Of a DNA stretch of 55,443 bases, positions 1 to 9,272 are shown one piece after another. The notes under the pieces were generated by a model. That model saw nothing but the letters and a program-made list of their open reading frames with translations, ran no database searches and was not told the DNA's origin. The translations under genes and the position numbers were made by a program. Numbering within the stretch: position 1 is the first letter of the stretch; each line of letters starts with the position of its first letter. Source of the stretch: Mesorhizobium sp. M7A.F.Ca.US.006.01.1.1 (GTDB lineage: Bacteria; Pseudomonadota; Alphaproteobacteria; Rhizobiales; Rhizobiaceae); the NCBI RefSeq assembly GCF_003997935.1, contig NZ_RZQL01000013.1, positions 1 through 55,443 of the forward strand. The letters run 5' to 3'.

Positions 1-133
1 GCATTGTTACCCCTCGAAGCTGCCGTCTTTGCGGCGTTGCAGCATTTTTTGCGCATGCGAGGGCGTTTGTGAAATAGTAGTTTATTGATTGTCATATCAG
101 AAAAACAGATAATGGTGCCGGGCCGGAGCGACC

Positions 134-1039
134 ATGACCATCACCTTGAAACAGCTTGATTATTTTATCGCGACCGCGGAGAGCGGACAGGTCAGTCATG
201 CCGCGGTGGAACTCAACATCTCGCAATCGGCGGTCACTGCGGCGATAAAGACGCTTGAGGCTGACCTGGGCGTACGGCTTTTGGAGCGTAACCACGCTGG
301 CGTAAGATTGACGATGGAGGGCGCGCGGTTTCTTGAACATGCGCGTGTTATCACCGGGGCCGTCGCTGCCGCCGTCCGAAGCCCGTTGCGCGATAGGAAA
401 GGCCTGGCGGGCAAGCTGCGGCTGGGCATGACCTACACGGTCGTCGGCTACTACATGTCGCGCCACTACGCGCGGTTTCGAAAGACCTATCCCGAGATCG
501 AGGTCGAGGTGCTGGAATTGCCTCGAGACGCTCTCGAAAGCGGCTTGATGTGCGGGGACATCGACATGGCCGTGATGCTGGTGTCCAACCTGGAACACAC
601 CAAGGAGTTGGCGCAGGAGGTCTTGATGCGGTCGAACCGCCGGCTCTGGCTTTCGGCTGATCATCATCTGCTCGCGCGTCGGGAAATCAGCCTTACCGAT
701 GTGGCGGCGGAAGATTATGTCATGCTGACGGTGGACGAGGCACGCACGACGGCCGCCCGTTACTGGGATGCCGCGGGCCTTTCGCTCCGCGCCGTCCTTA
801 CCACCAGTTCGGTCGAAGCCGTGCGGTCACTCGTGGCTGCCGGCATGGGGGTCACTGTCCTGTCCGACATGGTTTACCGCCCGTGGTCCTTGGAGGGGCA
901 GCGCATCGAAGTGCGCGGGCTTGTCGAGCCGATCCCCACTATGGATGTCGGCCTTGCCTGGTCGCGTGACAGATCAATCGAACCGGCAGCGGCGGCCTTC
1001 CGGGCCTTTATGTCCGTGACCATGGGCGGCGGCGGCTAA
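134..1039 (+). CDS. LysR family transcriptional regulator
   Basis: A 301-residue LysR regulator. Residues 1-60 form the winged helix-turn-helix (LKQLDYFIATAESG, then SQSAVTAAIKTLEADLG), and the rest matches the periplasmic-binding-like effector domain. GGAG lies five bases before the ATG, which supports this start. The 3' end converges on the amidohydrolase at 1160-2683. The window edge is close, so its divergent partner is probably to the left and cannot be seen. The family is well supported; the effector and targets are unknown. Confidence 0.9.
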   Translation: MTITLKQLDYFIATAESGQVSHAAVELNISQSAVTAAIKTLEADLGVRLLERNHAGVRLTMEGARFLEHARVITGAVAAAVRSPLRDRKGLAGKLRLGMTYTVVGYYMSRHYARFRKTYPEIEVEVLELPRDALESGLMCGDIDMAVMLVSNLEHTKELAQEVLMRSNRRLWLSADHHLLARREISLTDVAAEDYVMLTVDEARTTAARYWDAAGLSLRAVLTTSSVEAVRSLVAAGMGVTVLSDMVYRPWSLEGQRIEVRGLVEPIPTMDVGLAWSRDRSIEPAAAAFRAFMSVTMGGGG

Positions 1040-1159
1040 CCTCCTGCCGCCAGGCAGGCGCTATGGCTCAGGCTCGCTGGTTGAGCAGCGGAGCGTGCCG
1101 CGCGCGTTGCCATAGCTTGAGCCTATACTGTTTGAGCCATCGATCGGCTTTGAGCGAAC

Positions 1160-2683
1160 TCAAATGTTGCGCCGGTGGGCCGGTCCCGGCCTTTTTCTAC
1201 AAGGTGCCTTCGGGATCACCCGGTATGCGGACGAGAAGATTTCGTTGGCCGGCGGATTGCCGAGTGTCCGCTCTGGATACTTCGCCATCAGTCTGTTGAA
1301 CTGGCGCTGCGCGCGAACTGCCTCGGCGGTGTAATCCATGACTGGAATCTCGCGGTCTCGCATCACCGTTCGGCCATCGATGATCACCGTTCGCGCATCG
1401 CGTCCGCAGCCGGAAATCATCAGCGTCTGGATGGGGTCGATCACCTGGCCGAGATCGGGATTGGAGAGGTCCCATACAACCATGTCAGCGCGGCAGTCGG
1501 GTGCAAGCCGGCCGAGATCTGCACGCCCGAGCGCATCCGCGCCGCCCACGGTGGCGGCATCGAAATAGTCCTCGGCCCGGCAGGCCTGAGCCTCGCCTTC
1601 GACGAAGCGGCAGATCATCAGGCCTGTCTGCATGTTGAGGAGCATGTCCGGTGGGGACGTGTCGGTGCCCAATCCGATGCGAAGGCCGCGCTTGCGGTAT
1701 GTCTTGAAGCTTTCAAGACCGTCGCCGAAGCGGGCGGCGACCAGCGGGCAATGCACGATGATCGAGCCTTTCTCCGCGATGATGTCGAGATCGCGGCCCG
1801 GCTCCGGCACGAATCGCGATGGGCTGACGAACGTTCCATGCGGCAGCAGTGTTTTCTCGGTCAGGAAATCGAGGCTTTGCAGCCATTCGATCGAAGTCAT
1901 GCCGTGCAGGCGGCGCACGGTTTCGCGCTCGAAGCCGCCCTGGCAGCAATGCAGGCGGACAGGCACGCCCAGATCGCGGCCGGCGGCGGCGGTGCGCCGC
2001 AGAAGTTCGGCGGTGCAGGTCTCGATGCGGTCGGGCGCCAGCATGGTGCGGACAAGGCCTCCGTTCCGGCCCTCGAGCCGCTCGCAGAACGTGACCGCGT
2101 CATCCAGCCCCGCAAGGCCACGCGGCTCGTCGAAGAAAAACTCGACCTTGCCTTCTTCGACGATGAATGGATTGCCGGTGCGGTAGGCGGGGCCGAGATA
2201 GACGCGCAGTCCAAGATCCGCCGCCGCGTCGGCCGCGCCCTCGAATTCCTCCACCGTCTCGCCCCATTGGCGGTAGTAGAGCGAAGCGATCGGCAGCGCG
2301 GTCGTGACGCCGTTTCGGATAAGCCGCGCAAAGGCATGGCGTTTCTGGAACACCAACTCCTCAGGCGAGTACATCTCGTAAGGGCCGGCATCCATGTAGG
2401 TTTTCGGCCAGACGCGGCCCTTGGCCCAGGCCGGGTGGTTGTCGAATGACAGGATCGTCGTGTCGAGGTCGGACAGCGCATCGAGATCGATGAACCCCGG
2501 CGCGATCAGCGCCTGCCCGCAGTCCACGCGCTCGTCGACCTCACCGGAAAAATCGTGGCCGACAAACAGGACCGTTGCGCCTTCGTAGACAATTTGCCCA
2601 CCGGGCAGCAGAGTGTGCCGGCCGTCTTCATGGCCTACGACCCAGTCGGCGGTCATCAGTATGCGCTTGCTGGGCGAAGTCAT
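1160..2683 (-). CDS. Amidohydrolase, Atz/Trz (chlorohydrolase-like) family
   Basis: A 507-residue metal-dependent hydrolase of the deaminase/chlorohydrolase branch of the amidohydrolase superfamily, expected to act on a nitrogen-containing ring or amide in the cytoplasm. Visible motifs are the N-terminal small beta domain ending in PGFIDL, the mid-protein HCCQGG, HGTFVSP, IVHCPLVAARFG and the late LGTDTSPPDM with the expected catalytic Asp. The first metal motif HxH, normally right after PGF(I/V)xxH, is replaced by DALSDLD, so metal binding must differ. I chose ATG 2683 over ATG 2704, because GGAGGAGG lies just before 2683 and inside the longer reading. The flavin reductase gene lies 22 bases upstream, so the two probably form one operon. 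The substrate cannot be named. Confidence 0.82.
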   Translation of the reverse strand: MTSPSKRILMTADWVVGHEDGRHTLLPGGQIVYEGATVLFVGHDFSGEVDERVDCGQALIAPGFIDLDALSDLDTTILSFDNHPAWAKGRVWPKTYMDAGPYEMYSPEELVFQKRHAFARLIRNGVTTALPIASLYYRQWGETVEEFEGAADAAADLGLRVYLGPAYRTGNPFIVEEGKVEFFFDEPRGLAGLDDAVTFCERLEGRNGGLVRTMLAPDRIETCTAELLRRTAAAGRDLGVPVRLHCCQGGFERETVRRLHGMTSIEWLQSLDFLTEKTLLPHGTFVSPSRFVPEPGRDLDIIAEKGSIIVHCPLVAARFGDGLESFKTYRKRGLRIGLGTDTSPPDMLLNMQTGLMICRFVEGEAQACRAEDYFDAATVGGADALGRADLGRLAPDCRADMVVWDLSNPDLGQVIDPIQTLMISGCGRDARTVIIDGRTVMRDREIPVMDYTAEAVRAQRQFNRLMAKYPERTLGNPPANEIFSSAYRVIPKAPCRKRPGPAHRRNI

Positions 2684-2705
2684 GGCAGCGGTCTCCTCCT
2701 CCATC

Positions 2706-3362
2706 TCATTCGGCGGCCCCTGGCATGCGTTTACGCTCTTCCCATTGCGCGACGCTCATGGTTGGAAGGTCGAAGGTTTCGCGCGATAGGGAATAGCCAT
2801 GGCCGCCCATGCGGCCGATGGCGTCGAGACCCATCGGATCGATATGCAGGCGCTGGTTGATGATGTCGGAGCGGATGTGGGCCGCGACGACTTCGCCCAG
2901 TATGATCTCGCGCGAATTTCCGAGGCCGAGAGTCATGTGGCGCCGGCATTCGAACGCAGCCGGCGATTCGGCGATGCGGGGTACCGCGATTTTCGTTCCG
3001 GCAACGGCCGTCAGTCCTGCCTCGGCGAGTTCGTCGACATTGGGGGCAAACGGCACGGCACAGACGTTCATGGCGTCCAGCATGGCGCTCGATACGATGT
3101 TGACGGTGAACACGCCGGTCGCCCTGACGTTCCACGCCGTGTCCTTGAAGGACATGTCGTCGTGGTTCTCGACCCCGAGCGCGAGGATCGCCGGCTCCGC
3201 GGAAAGGCAATTGAAGAAACTGACAGGCGCGGCATTGACGCGCCCTTCGGTATCGACGGTGGTTACCAGTGCGATCGGCCGCGGCACCACGGCACCGATG
3301 AGGATCTTGTATTTCTCGCGTTCCGTAAGACGCGTGAAATCGAACGTCGTCTCAGTTGTCAT
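2706..3362 (-). CDS. Flavin reductase-like domain protein
   Basis: A 218-residue FMN-binding split-barrel protein of the flavin reductase-like/DIM6-NTAB family. Telling segments are VVPRPIALVTTVD near the N-terminus, APVSFFNCLS, and the DTAWNVRATGVFTVN stretch followed by a His-containing GLGNS region. Members reduce FMN for a partner monooxygenase or act as small oxidoreductases in catabolic operons. It precedes the amidohydrolase with only 22 bases between the coding regions. I chose the ATG at 3362, where the conserved MTTETTFDF sequence begins; a longer reading to 3443 adds a low-complexity N-terminus unlike the family. No oxygenase partner is visible nearby. Confidence 0.82.
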   Translation of the reverse strand: MTTETTFDFTRLTEREKYKILIGAVVPRPIALVTTVDTEGRVNAAPVSFFNCLSAEPAILALGVENHDDMSFKDTAWNVRATGVFTVNIVSSAMLDAMNVCAVPFAPNVDELAEAGLTAVAGTKIAVPRIAESPAAFECRRHMTLGLGNSREIILGEVVAAHIRSDIINQRLHIDPMGLDAIGRMGGHGYSLSRETFDLPTMSVAQWEERKRMPGAAE

Positions 3363-3461
3363 GGCGGTTCTCGGGGCAGGGGAAAGGGCTGGCGGCAGGG
3401 TCGAAGCCCGGCCGTCCGGCGTGAATGCGCAACGTGCCGGCAAGCGTGCCGGCGGCTTTGT

Positions 3462-4187
3462 CTATTTCACGGCTGCCCGATAGTCGGAAAGCAGATCCTT
3501 CAGGTCGCGCTCGCGCGCCGGCTTGAGGTCGAGCAGGCCTCGGGTTGCCACCGCCATCAGGTGCTCGTCCATGATCCTTACAGCAGTCGCTTCGTCGCCG
3601 CGCACCAGTGCGTCGATGATCATCTGGTGTTCGTTGACCGCGCACTCCGACGAATGCGGCCGGCCATAAAGCGCGAGTATCAGCGAGCAGCGTGAGGTAA
3701 CTTCCGCCACGTAGCGGATGAGGAGCTCGTTTCCGGTCATATCTGCCAGCAAGGCATGGAACTCGCCGGCCAACCGGATCGATTCCGGCCCGTCGCGGCC
3801 CTGCGCCTGTTCTTCGGCCGCGACATGGGTACGCAATTTCTCCGCCTGCGCCAAGGTCAAACGACCCGCCAGCGTTTCGATCACCGTTCGCTCCAGGCCG
3901 CGCCTTACCTGAAAGACGCCACGCGCCTCGCCGATGCTCGGCGAGGCCACGGTCGCACGCTTGTTCGGCTGCTGCGAAACAAGGCCTTCGACAGTCAGTC
4001 GGCCAAGAACGCTGCGCACCACCGTACGGCTGACCCCGAAACTCTCGCCGACCGAGTCCTCGGGAAGCTTCGTTCCCGGCGCCAACGCCTGCTCGATGAT
4101 CGCGCGCCGCAGCGCCTGATAGACGCCGTCCGCGAGATTGCCGGCACGGCTGGGGCGCTTGGTTGGCAGGGAATTCTGAATGGTCAT
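3462..4187 (-). CDS. GntR family transcriptional regulator, FadR/FCD subfamily
   Basis: A 241-residue regulator. The N-terminal winged helix (VYQALRRAIIEQALAPGTKL, then FGVSRTVVRSVLGRL) is typical of GntR proteins, and the all-helical FCD effector domain follows with the usual RRGLE and EFHALLADMTGN segments. It is divergent from the ABC transporter that starts at 4443 and upstream of the flavin reductase/amidohydrolase pair, so it probably controls both in response to the imported compound. Start is uncertain: ATG 4187 has no clear ribosome site, whereas an in-frame TTG at 4226 has GAGGAA seven bases upstream and would add 13 residues. Confidence 0.88.
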   Translation of the reverse strand: MTIQNSLPTKRPSRAGNLADGVYQALRRAIIEQALAPGTKLPEDSVGESFGVSRTVVRSVLGRLTVEGLVSQQPNKRATVASPSIGEARGVFQVRRGLERTVIETLAGRLTLAQAEKLRTHVAAEEQAQGRDGPESIRLAGEFHALLADMTGNELLIRYVAEVTSRCSLILALYGRPHSSECAVNEHQMIIDALVRGDEATAVRIMDEHLMAVATRGLLDLKPARERDLKDLLSDYRAAVK

Positions 4188-4442
4188 GGCGGGCCGATTT
4201 ATCAACTTGGCATGAGTGGGTGTCAATCATGGTTTCCTCAAAGTTGGGACAGAAGCGAGTCCAAAATGTTTTCTCTTGCATCACTAAACAGTATACACTA
4301 GCGTAAATCAAGTGGATACAGATTGCATAATAAATAATCACAAGCTGCCTAAAGCGAGTGCAATCGAGGGGAAACGCCGAGCAGATTGGCATCAATGGCA
4401 TTCGTGAACACAAAGTTTCTGGTTCCAAATGGAGAGGCCCGC
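4188..4442. promoter_or_regulatory. Divergent promoter region between GntR gene and ABC transport operon
   Basis: This AT-richer stretch separates the regulator from the operon it probably controls. A GTATAC palindrome at 4291-4296 lies in the context CAGTATACACTAG, and GTGGATACAGAT follows some 20 bases on. FadR-type GntR regulators usually bind short imperfect palindromes of this kind. Which is the operator is inference; no promoter hexamers can be assigned safely. Confidence 0.35.
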
Positions 4443-6023
4443 ATGAAATCGCTTTTGAGGACGTCGGTCGCCGCAGTCGTGGCGTTGACGCTGACAACGT
4501 TCTCGGCCGCCGCCGAGAACGTGCTGAAATGGGGAGCGCAGCGCGACGTGGTTTCGCTCGACCCCTATTCGTATGGTGACACCTTCACCATTGCCGTGCT
4601 GAACCACGTCTATGAAGGGCTGGTGCGCTACGACGAGAAGCTGCAGATCGCGCCGGCGCTTGCAACGTCGTGGGAAGTCGTGTCGCCAACGGTCTGGCGA
4701 TTTCATTTGCGCGAAGGGGTGAAATTCCACAACGGCGCGCCGTTCACGGCCGACGACGTGGTCGCCTCGCTGACCCGCGTCAGCGATCCGGCCTCGCCGT
4801 TGCGGGGCAATCTGCCCGCCTACAAGAGCGCGACCAAGGTCGACGACTATACGGTCGAGATCAACACGACGCCGAACTATCCGCTATTGCTCAACGATCT
4901 CACCAACATCGTCATCTTCGACAAGGAGTGGCTGGTCGCCAACCACGCCGAAGCGCCGACGGATGTAGGCAAGGGTGTCGAGGGTTATGCGACGTCACAT
5001 GCAAACGGCACCGGTCCCTTCAAGATCGTGTCGCGCAAGCCGGACGCCGAGACCGTGTTCGAGGTCAACAAGGACTGGTGGGACAAGCCCAAGCACAACA
5101 TCGACAAGATCGTCTTCACCCCGATCGCGTCCTCCGCCACACGGGTGGCCGCCCTTCTGTCGGGCGAGATCGACTTCACCAACTCCGCGCCGCTGCAGGA
5201 TATTCCTCGTCTTCAGGCATCGCCTGACATCAAGGTGTTGGCGAGCAATGAACTGCGGACCGTGTTCTTTCTCTTCAATCGCACCGACAAGACGATCGCC
5301 TCGGATGTCACGGACAAGAATCCGATGAACGACATCAAGGTCCGGCAGGCCATGTACCAGTCCATCGACATCGATGCCTTGCAGAAGAAGGTAATGCGCG
5401 GGCTGTCCCGCAACACCGGGTCGCTGATCGCCCCGGCCATTCCGGGTTATGTCGATGCGTTGGACTCGCGCTTGCCCTACGATCCGGATGCCGCCAAGAA
5501 ACTGCTTGCGGAGGCCGGGTATCCCAATGGCTTCTCCTTCTCCTTCGTCTGCGAGAATGACGGTTACGTCAACGAGGAGGAAATCTGCCAGGCGGTATCG
5601 TCCATGTGGGCCCGTGTCGGCCTGAAGGCCAATCTCGACGTCGCGCCTACCAGCCTGCAGACGGCAAAATTCGAGAGCGGCAAGTTCGATGTCGGCATTC
5701 TCGGCTGGGCCAACGAGCCGATGATCGACAGTTTCTCGATCCTCGTGCAGGTCGTCCACTCCAAGATCGGCACTTCGGGCGTCTTCAACTGGGGCGGGTG
5801 GAAATATCCCGAGGTCGATGCGCTGATCGACAGCGCCGGCAAGGAACTGGACCGTGAAAAGCGCCTCGGATTCCAGACGCAGGCCCTGACGAAGGTCAAG
5901 GACGATATCGCCTTCCTGCCGCTGCACCAGCAGCCAATGGCATGGGCGATGGGTCCCAAGATCGAGAGCATCGTCCAGCTCACCGACAACAAGCCGCGCT
6001 TCTGGCTTACGATGATGAAGTGA
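4443..6023 (+). CDS. ABC transporter periplasmic substrate-binding protein, family 5 (peptide/opine type)
   Basis: A 526-residue solute-binding protein of the DppA/OppA family. Residues 1-23 form a signal peptide (basic start, hydrophobic core, AAA site before ENVLKWG). The mature start, with LDPYSYGD, the LVRYDEKLQIAPALATSWE block and VWRFHLREGVKFHNG, is the family hallmark. ATG 4443 follows GGAGAGG and begins the signal peptide; the longer reading from 4386 would bury it. It is the first gene of an operon running to 12069 and should deliver ligand to the permeases encoded at 6121 and 7103. With two amidohydrolases and a racemase alongside, the ligand may be a cyclic amide, hydantoin, pyrimidine or modified amino acid; this is inference. 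Confidence 0.92.
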   Translation: MKSLLRTSVAAVVALTLTTFSAAAENVLKWGAQRDVVSLDPYSYGDTFTIAVLNHVYEGLVRYDEKLQIAPALATSWEVVSPTVWRFHLREGVKFHNGAPFTADDVVASLTRVSDPASPLRGNLPAYKSATKVDDYTVEINTTPNYPLLLNDLTNIVIFDKEWLVANHAEAPTDVGKGVEGYATSHANGTGPFKIVSRKPDAETVFEVNKDWWDKPKHNIDKIVFTPIASSATRVAALLSGEIDFTNSAPLQDIPRLQASPDIKVLASNELRTVFFLFNRTDKTIASDVTDKNPMNDIKVRQAMYQSIDIDALQKKVMRGLSRNTGSLIAPAIPGYVDALDSRLPYDPDAAKKLLAEAGYPNGFSFSFVCENDGYVNEEEICQAVSSMWARVGLKANLDVAPTSLQTAKFESGKFDVGILGWANEPMIDSFSILVQVVHSKIGTSGVFNWGGWKYPEVDALIDSAGKELDREKRLGFQTQALTKVKDDIAFLPLHQQPMAWAMGPKIESIVQLTDNKPRFWLTMMK

Positions 6024-6036
6024 CCTGAAGCTCCTC

Positions 6037-6092
6037 GCCGGGAAACCGGCATGGATCGTGCATAGAGAAACTCCGGGCCATGCCCGGAGTTT
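6037..6092 (+). other. Tandem intercistronic hairpins after the binding-protein gene
   Basis: Two perfect stems sit between the binding-protein and permease genes. The first, 6037-6050, pairs GCCGG with CCGGC around the tetraloop GAAA, a stable GNRA loop. The second, 6068-6092, pairs AAACTCCGGGC with GCCCGGAGTTT, eleven pairs around a three-base loop. There is no long T-run, so a role in mRNA stability or partial termination that favours binding-protein expression is more likely than full termination. Confidence 0.55.
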
Positions 6093-6120
6093 GCCCAAAC
6101 CGCGTCGGGAGACGGCAGTC

Positions 6121-7113
6121 ATGCTCGCCATCATCGTCAAGCGCATCGGCAATGCGGCCTTGGTCATGCTTGTGGTCGCTTTCATCGCCTTCATGATCTT
6201 CCAGTTCCTGGGTGACCCGGTGCAGCTCATGCTGAACTCCCAGGCGACCCAAGGCGATCGTGATGCATTGCGGATCCGGCTTGGCCTCGACCAACCGGTC
6301 ATCATGCAGTTCTTCACCTTTGTCGTTCGCGCGCTGCACGGGGACTTCGGCGTCTCCTTCCGCAATCAGCGAGAGGTGATGTCGCTGATCGCCGAGCGCT
6401 TCCCGGCAACCTTTGAGCTGGTCATGGTGTCGACCGTGCTGGCGCTGCTTGTCGGCATTCCGCTTGGTGTGTTTGCAGCGATCAACCCGAAGAACCTGGC
6501 GGCCCGCATGGCTCGCATGGTCTCCATGATCGGCATCTCGGTGCCGGCCTTTGTCATCGGCATCGTGCTCATCCTGGTGTTTTCGGTCCAACTCGGCTGG
6601 TTACCCGCCTTCGGCCGGGGCGAAGTCGTGCAATTCGGCACCTGGTCGACCGGATTGCTGACGCCGTCGGGACGGCTCGCGCTGATCATGCCGAGCATTT
6701 CGCTGGCGCTGTTCCAGATCTCCTTCATCATGCGGCTGGTCACCGCCGAAATGCTCGAAGTCCTGCGGACCGATTATATCAAATTCGCCCGGGCACGCGG
6801 CCTGCCCGACCGCAGCGTGCATTTTCGTCACGCGTTGAAGAACTGCATGATGCCGGTGGTCACCATGACCGGGATGATGATCGGTGACCTGATCGCCTTC
6901 GCGCTGGTGACCGAAACCGTCTTTCAGTGGCCGGGCATGGGCCTGCTGTTCGTGCAGGCCGTCATGTTCATCGATATTCCGGTGATGGCGGCCTATCTGA
7001 TGATCGTCTCCGTCATCTTCATCACGCTGAACACGATTGTCGATTTCGTCTATCTCGCCGTCGATCCGCGCTTGCGGCAGGCGGGAGGCGGAGGGGGTGG
7101 CCATGTCCGTTGA
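6121..7113 (+). CDS. ABC transporter permease, DppB type
   Basis: A 330-residue inner-membrane permease with the typical DppB order: N-terminal helix (LVMLVVAFIAFMIF), the GDPVQLML periplasmic segment, the RLGLDQPV motif, four to five further helices and the cytoplasmic EAA loop (RTDYIKFARARGLPDRSV). ATG 6121 is preceded by GGGAGA. It overlaps the next permease gene by 11 bases, indicating coupled translation. It forms a heterodimer with that product to carry the ligand of the protein encoded at 4443. Confidence 0.92.
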   Translation: MLAIIVKRIGNAALVMLVVAFIAFMIFQFLGDPVQLMLNSQATQGDRDALRIRLGLDQPVIMQFFTFVVRALHGDFGVSFRNQREVMSLIAERFPATFELVMVSTVLALLVGIPLGVFAAINPKNLAARMARMVSMIGISVPAFVIGIVLILVFSVQLGWLPAFGRGEVVQFGTWSTGLLTPSGRLALIMPSISLALFQISFIMRLVTAEMLEVLRTDYIKFARARGLPDRSVHFRHALKNCMMPVVTMTGMMIGDLIAFALVTETVFQWPGMGLLFVQAVMFIDIPVMAAYLMIVSVIFITLNTIVDFVYLAVDPRLRQAGGGGGGHVR

Positions 7114-8059
7114 AACGCAGACTTCGAAAACGCCCGGCACGCCGCGATTTGCGCGCCTGAAGTCCTTTCTCGATGGCGACCTTGCTCATGGCTTCTTCCA
7201 CACCCCGTCAGCGGTCATCGCGGCGCTGGTGCTTCTTGTCATTGCGCTGACGGCGATAGCCGCACCGCTGTTGTCGCCGCAGAACCCCTATGATTTGACA
7301 CAGCTCTACCTCGACAAAGCCGAACTGCCGCCGATCTGGTCGGCCGGCGGCGAAGCGCCATACCTGCTCGGCACCGACGTGCAAGGGCGCGACATCTTTT
7401 CCGCCATCCTGTACGGCTCGCGAATCTCGCTGATGATCGGCTTTGCCAGTGTCATCGTCTCGGTGCTCATCGGCATTACCGTGGGACTCACATCCGGCTA
7501 TATTGGCGGTCGTATCGACAATTTTCTGATGCGCTTCGGCGATCTGGTCCTGTCGATCCCGACGCTGCTCGTCGCCATACTGGTCAGCGCGATCTTTCGC
7601 CAACTGCTGCCCATTTCGCTGCGCGATGCCTTCACGCCGGTCATCCTGACCACCTCGATAGCCATCACATCCTGGGTGCAATACGCCCGCATCGTGCGCG
7701 CCTCGACAATGGTGGAGGCACGCAAGGAATACGTGCTTGCGGCCCGTATCCTCCAGTTGCCTTCCAGCAAGATCATGATCTCTCACATCTTGCCAAACGT
7801 GATGACGGCGGTGCTGGTGACGGCGACGCTCAATCTCGGCCTTGCCATCCTCGCCGAGGCGACCCTGTCCTTTCTGGGCGTCGGCATGCCAGTCACGCAG
7901 CCTTCCCTCGGCACGCTTATCCGCATCGGCAATCAGTACTTCTTCTCGGGAAGCTGGTGGGTGGTGCTTTTCCCGGCGCTGCAGCTCAGCCTGATCATCC
8001 TTGCCGTCAACCTGCTTGGCGACTGGCTGCGCGACGCCCTCAACCCGAAACTTCGTTGA
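7103..8059 (+). CDS. ABC transporter permease, DppC type
   Basis: A 318-residue permease of the DppC/OppC kind. It has a cytoplasmic N-terminal tail, one helix, then HLLGTDVQGRD-like LLGTDVQGRDIFSAILYGSRIS, which is diagnostic of this half of the pair, and an EAA loop (ARKEYVLAARILQLPSSKIMISHILPN region). I chose ATG 7103, which has a purine-rich GGAGGCGGAGGGGG run before it; an earlier ATG at 7037 would add a tail in the upstream gene's frame space. It pairs with the permease encoded at 6121. Confidence 0.92.
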   Translation: MSVETQTSKTPGTPRFARLKSFLDGDLAHGFFHTPSAVIAALVLLVIALTAIAAPLLSPQNPYDLTQLYLDKAELPPIWSAGGEAPYLLGTDVQGRDIFSAILYGSRISLMIGFASVIVSVLIGITVGLTSGYIGGRIDNFLMRFGDLVLSIPTLLVAILVSAIFRQLLPISLRDAFTPVILTTSIAITSWVQYARIVRASTMVEARKEYVLAARILQLPSSKIMISHILPNVMTAVLVTATLNLGLAILAEATLSFLGVGMPVTQPSLGTLIRIGNQYFFSGSWWVVLFPALQLSLIILAVNLLGDWLRDALNPKLR

Positions 8060-8071
8060 AAGGCCCGACCA

Positions 8072-9268
8072 ATGACCGAAACCACCATCGTGAAGAATGT
8101 GCGGCCCTGGGGTGGCACGGCAATCGACGTGACGATCGCCGCCGGCCGTATCACGGGGCTCGGACCGGCAACGGTCTGGAACGACGCGAAAGTCATCGAC
8201 GGTGCTGGCGCAATCCTGCTTCCGGGCTTCGTCGAAGCGCACACCCATCTCGACAAGACGCTCTACGGTATGGCGTGGAACCCGAACAATGTCGGCTCGA
8301 CCCTGGTCGAGAAGATCACCAACGAGCGCGATTCGAAGAGCCGGCTTGGCCTCGACCCGGCGCGTCAATCGGCAAGGCAGGTTGCGCTGTCGGTCGCGCA
8401 TGGCACGACCCACATCCGCAGCCATGTCGACATCGACACCGAACATGGTCTGAAGGGCGTGCTCGGCGTCATGGAGACACGCGAAAAATACGCCGATGTC
8501 ATCGACCTCGAGATCGTCGCCTTCCCACAGTCGGGTATGCTGATCCGGCAGGGCACGAAAGAACTGATGGACGAGGCGCTGGCGCTTGGCGCCGACGTCG
8601 TCGGCGGCCTCGATCCTTGTTCGATGGACCTCGACCCGAAAAACCATCTCGACGTGATTTTCGGCCTTGCCGAAAAGCACGGCAAGCCGATCGACATCCA
8701 TCTGCACGAGCTTGGCGAACTCGGCGCATTCTCGATGCGGCTTATCATCGATCGGGCACGCGCTCATGCGATGAGCGGCAAGGTGACCGTGAGCCACGCC
8801 TTCTGCCTTGGCCACAATGATTACCTTGCCGTTGGCAGGTTGCTCGAACAACTGGCCGAGGCCGGCATCGCCATCATGACCACCGGGCCGGCCGGCTATC
8901 CATGCCCGCCGCTGATCCGCACGCTCGACGCGGGCATAACGGTCTGTTCCGGCTCCGACGGCATCCGTGACTGCTGGAGCCCCTATGGCAATGCCGACAT
9001 GCTGGAGCGCGCTATTTTCCTTGGCATGCGCAACGACCTCGATCGCGACGCGGATCTTCGCCGCGCCGTCGAAGTGGTCACGACGGGCGGCGCCACCGTG
9101 ATGGGGGTCGAAGGCTACGGGCTCGGCATCGGAGACGTGGCCGATCTTGTCCTGATCGAAGGCGAGACGCTGGCCGAGGCCGTGGTTTCGCGTCGAAACC
9201 GGCCGTTGGTCATGAAGCGCGGCAAAGTTGTTGCCCGCGATGGCGCGGCACTTTTCGCAACGGAGTAG
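8072..9268 (+). CDS. Amidohydrolase, cytosine deaminase-like
   Basis: A 398-residue amidohydrolase closest in layout to cytosine deaminase (CodA) and AtzC-type N-substituted ammelide hydrolases. The metal site is complete: EAHTHLDKT supplies HxH, IDIHLHELGE the next His, SHAFCLG another, and SGSDGIRD the catalytic Asp. It sits inside the ABC operon between the permease and ATPase genes, 12 bases after the former, so it probably attacks the imported compound by deamination or ring opening. The exact substrate (pyrimidine, hydantoin or other cyclic amidine) is not determined. Confidence 0.85.
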   Translation: MTETTIVKNVRPWGGTAIDVTIAAGRITGLGPATVWNDAKVIDGAGAILLPGFVEAHTHLDKTLYGMAWNPNNVGSTLVEKITNERDSKSRLGLDPARQSARQVALSVAHGTTHIRSHVDIDTEHGLKGVLGVMETREKYADVIDLEIVAFPQSGMLIRQGTKELMDEALALGADVVGGLDPCSMDLDPKNHLDVIFGLAEKHGKPIDIHLHELGELGAFSMRLIIDRARAHAMSGKVTVSHAFCLGHNDYLAVGRLLEQLAEAGIAIMTTGPAGYPCPPLIRTLDAGITVCSGSDGIRDCWSPYGNADMLERAIFLGMRNDLDRDADLRRAVEVVTTGGATVMGVEGYGLGIGDVADLVLIEGETLAEAVVSRRNRPLVMKRGKVVARDGAALFATE

Positions 9269-9272
9269 AGAA

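Noticed and set aside
1058..1125. GCTATGGC/GCCATAGC inverted repeat after the LysR gene as a terminator
   Set aside because: Only eight paired bases with a loop of some 40 bases and no T-run; too weak for a terminator.
4995..6365. A 456-codon minus-strand frame opposite the binding protein and first permease genes
   Set aside because: It lies across two conserved genes and the hairpins between them, and shows no family resemblance.
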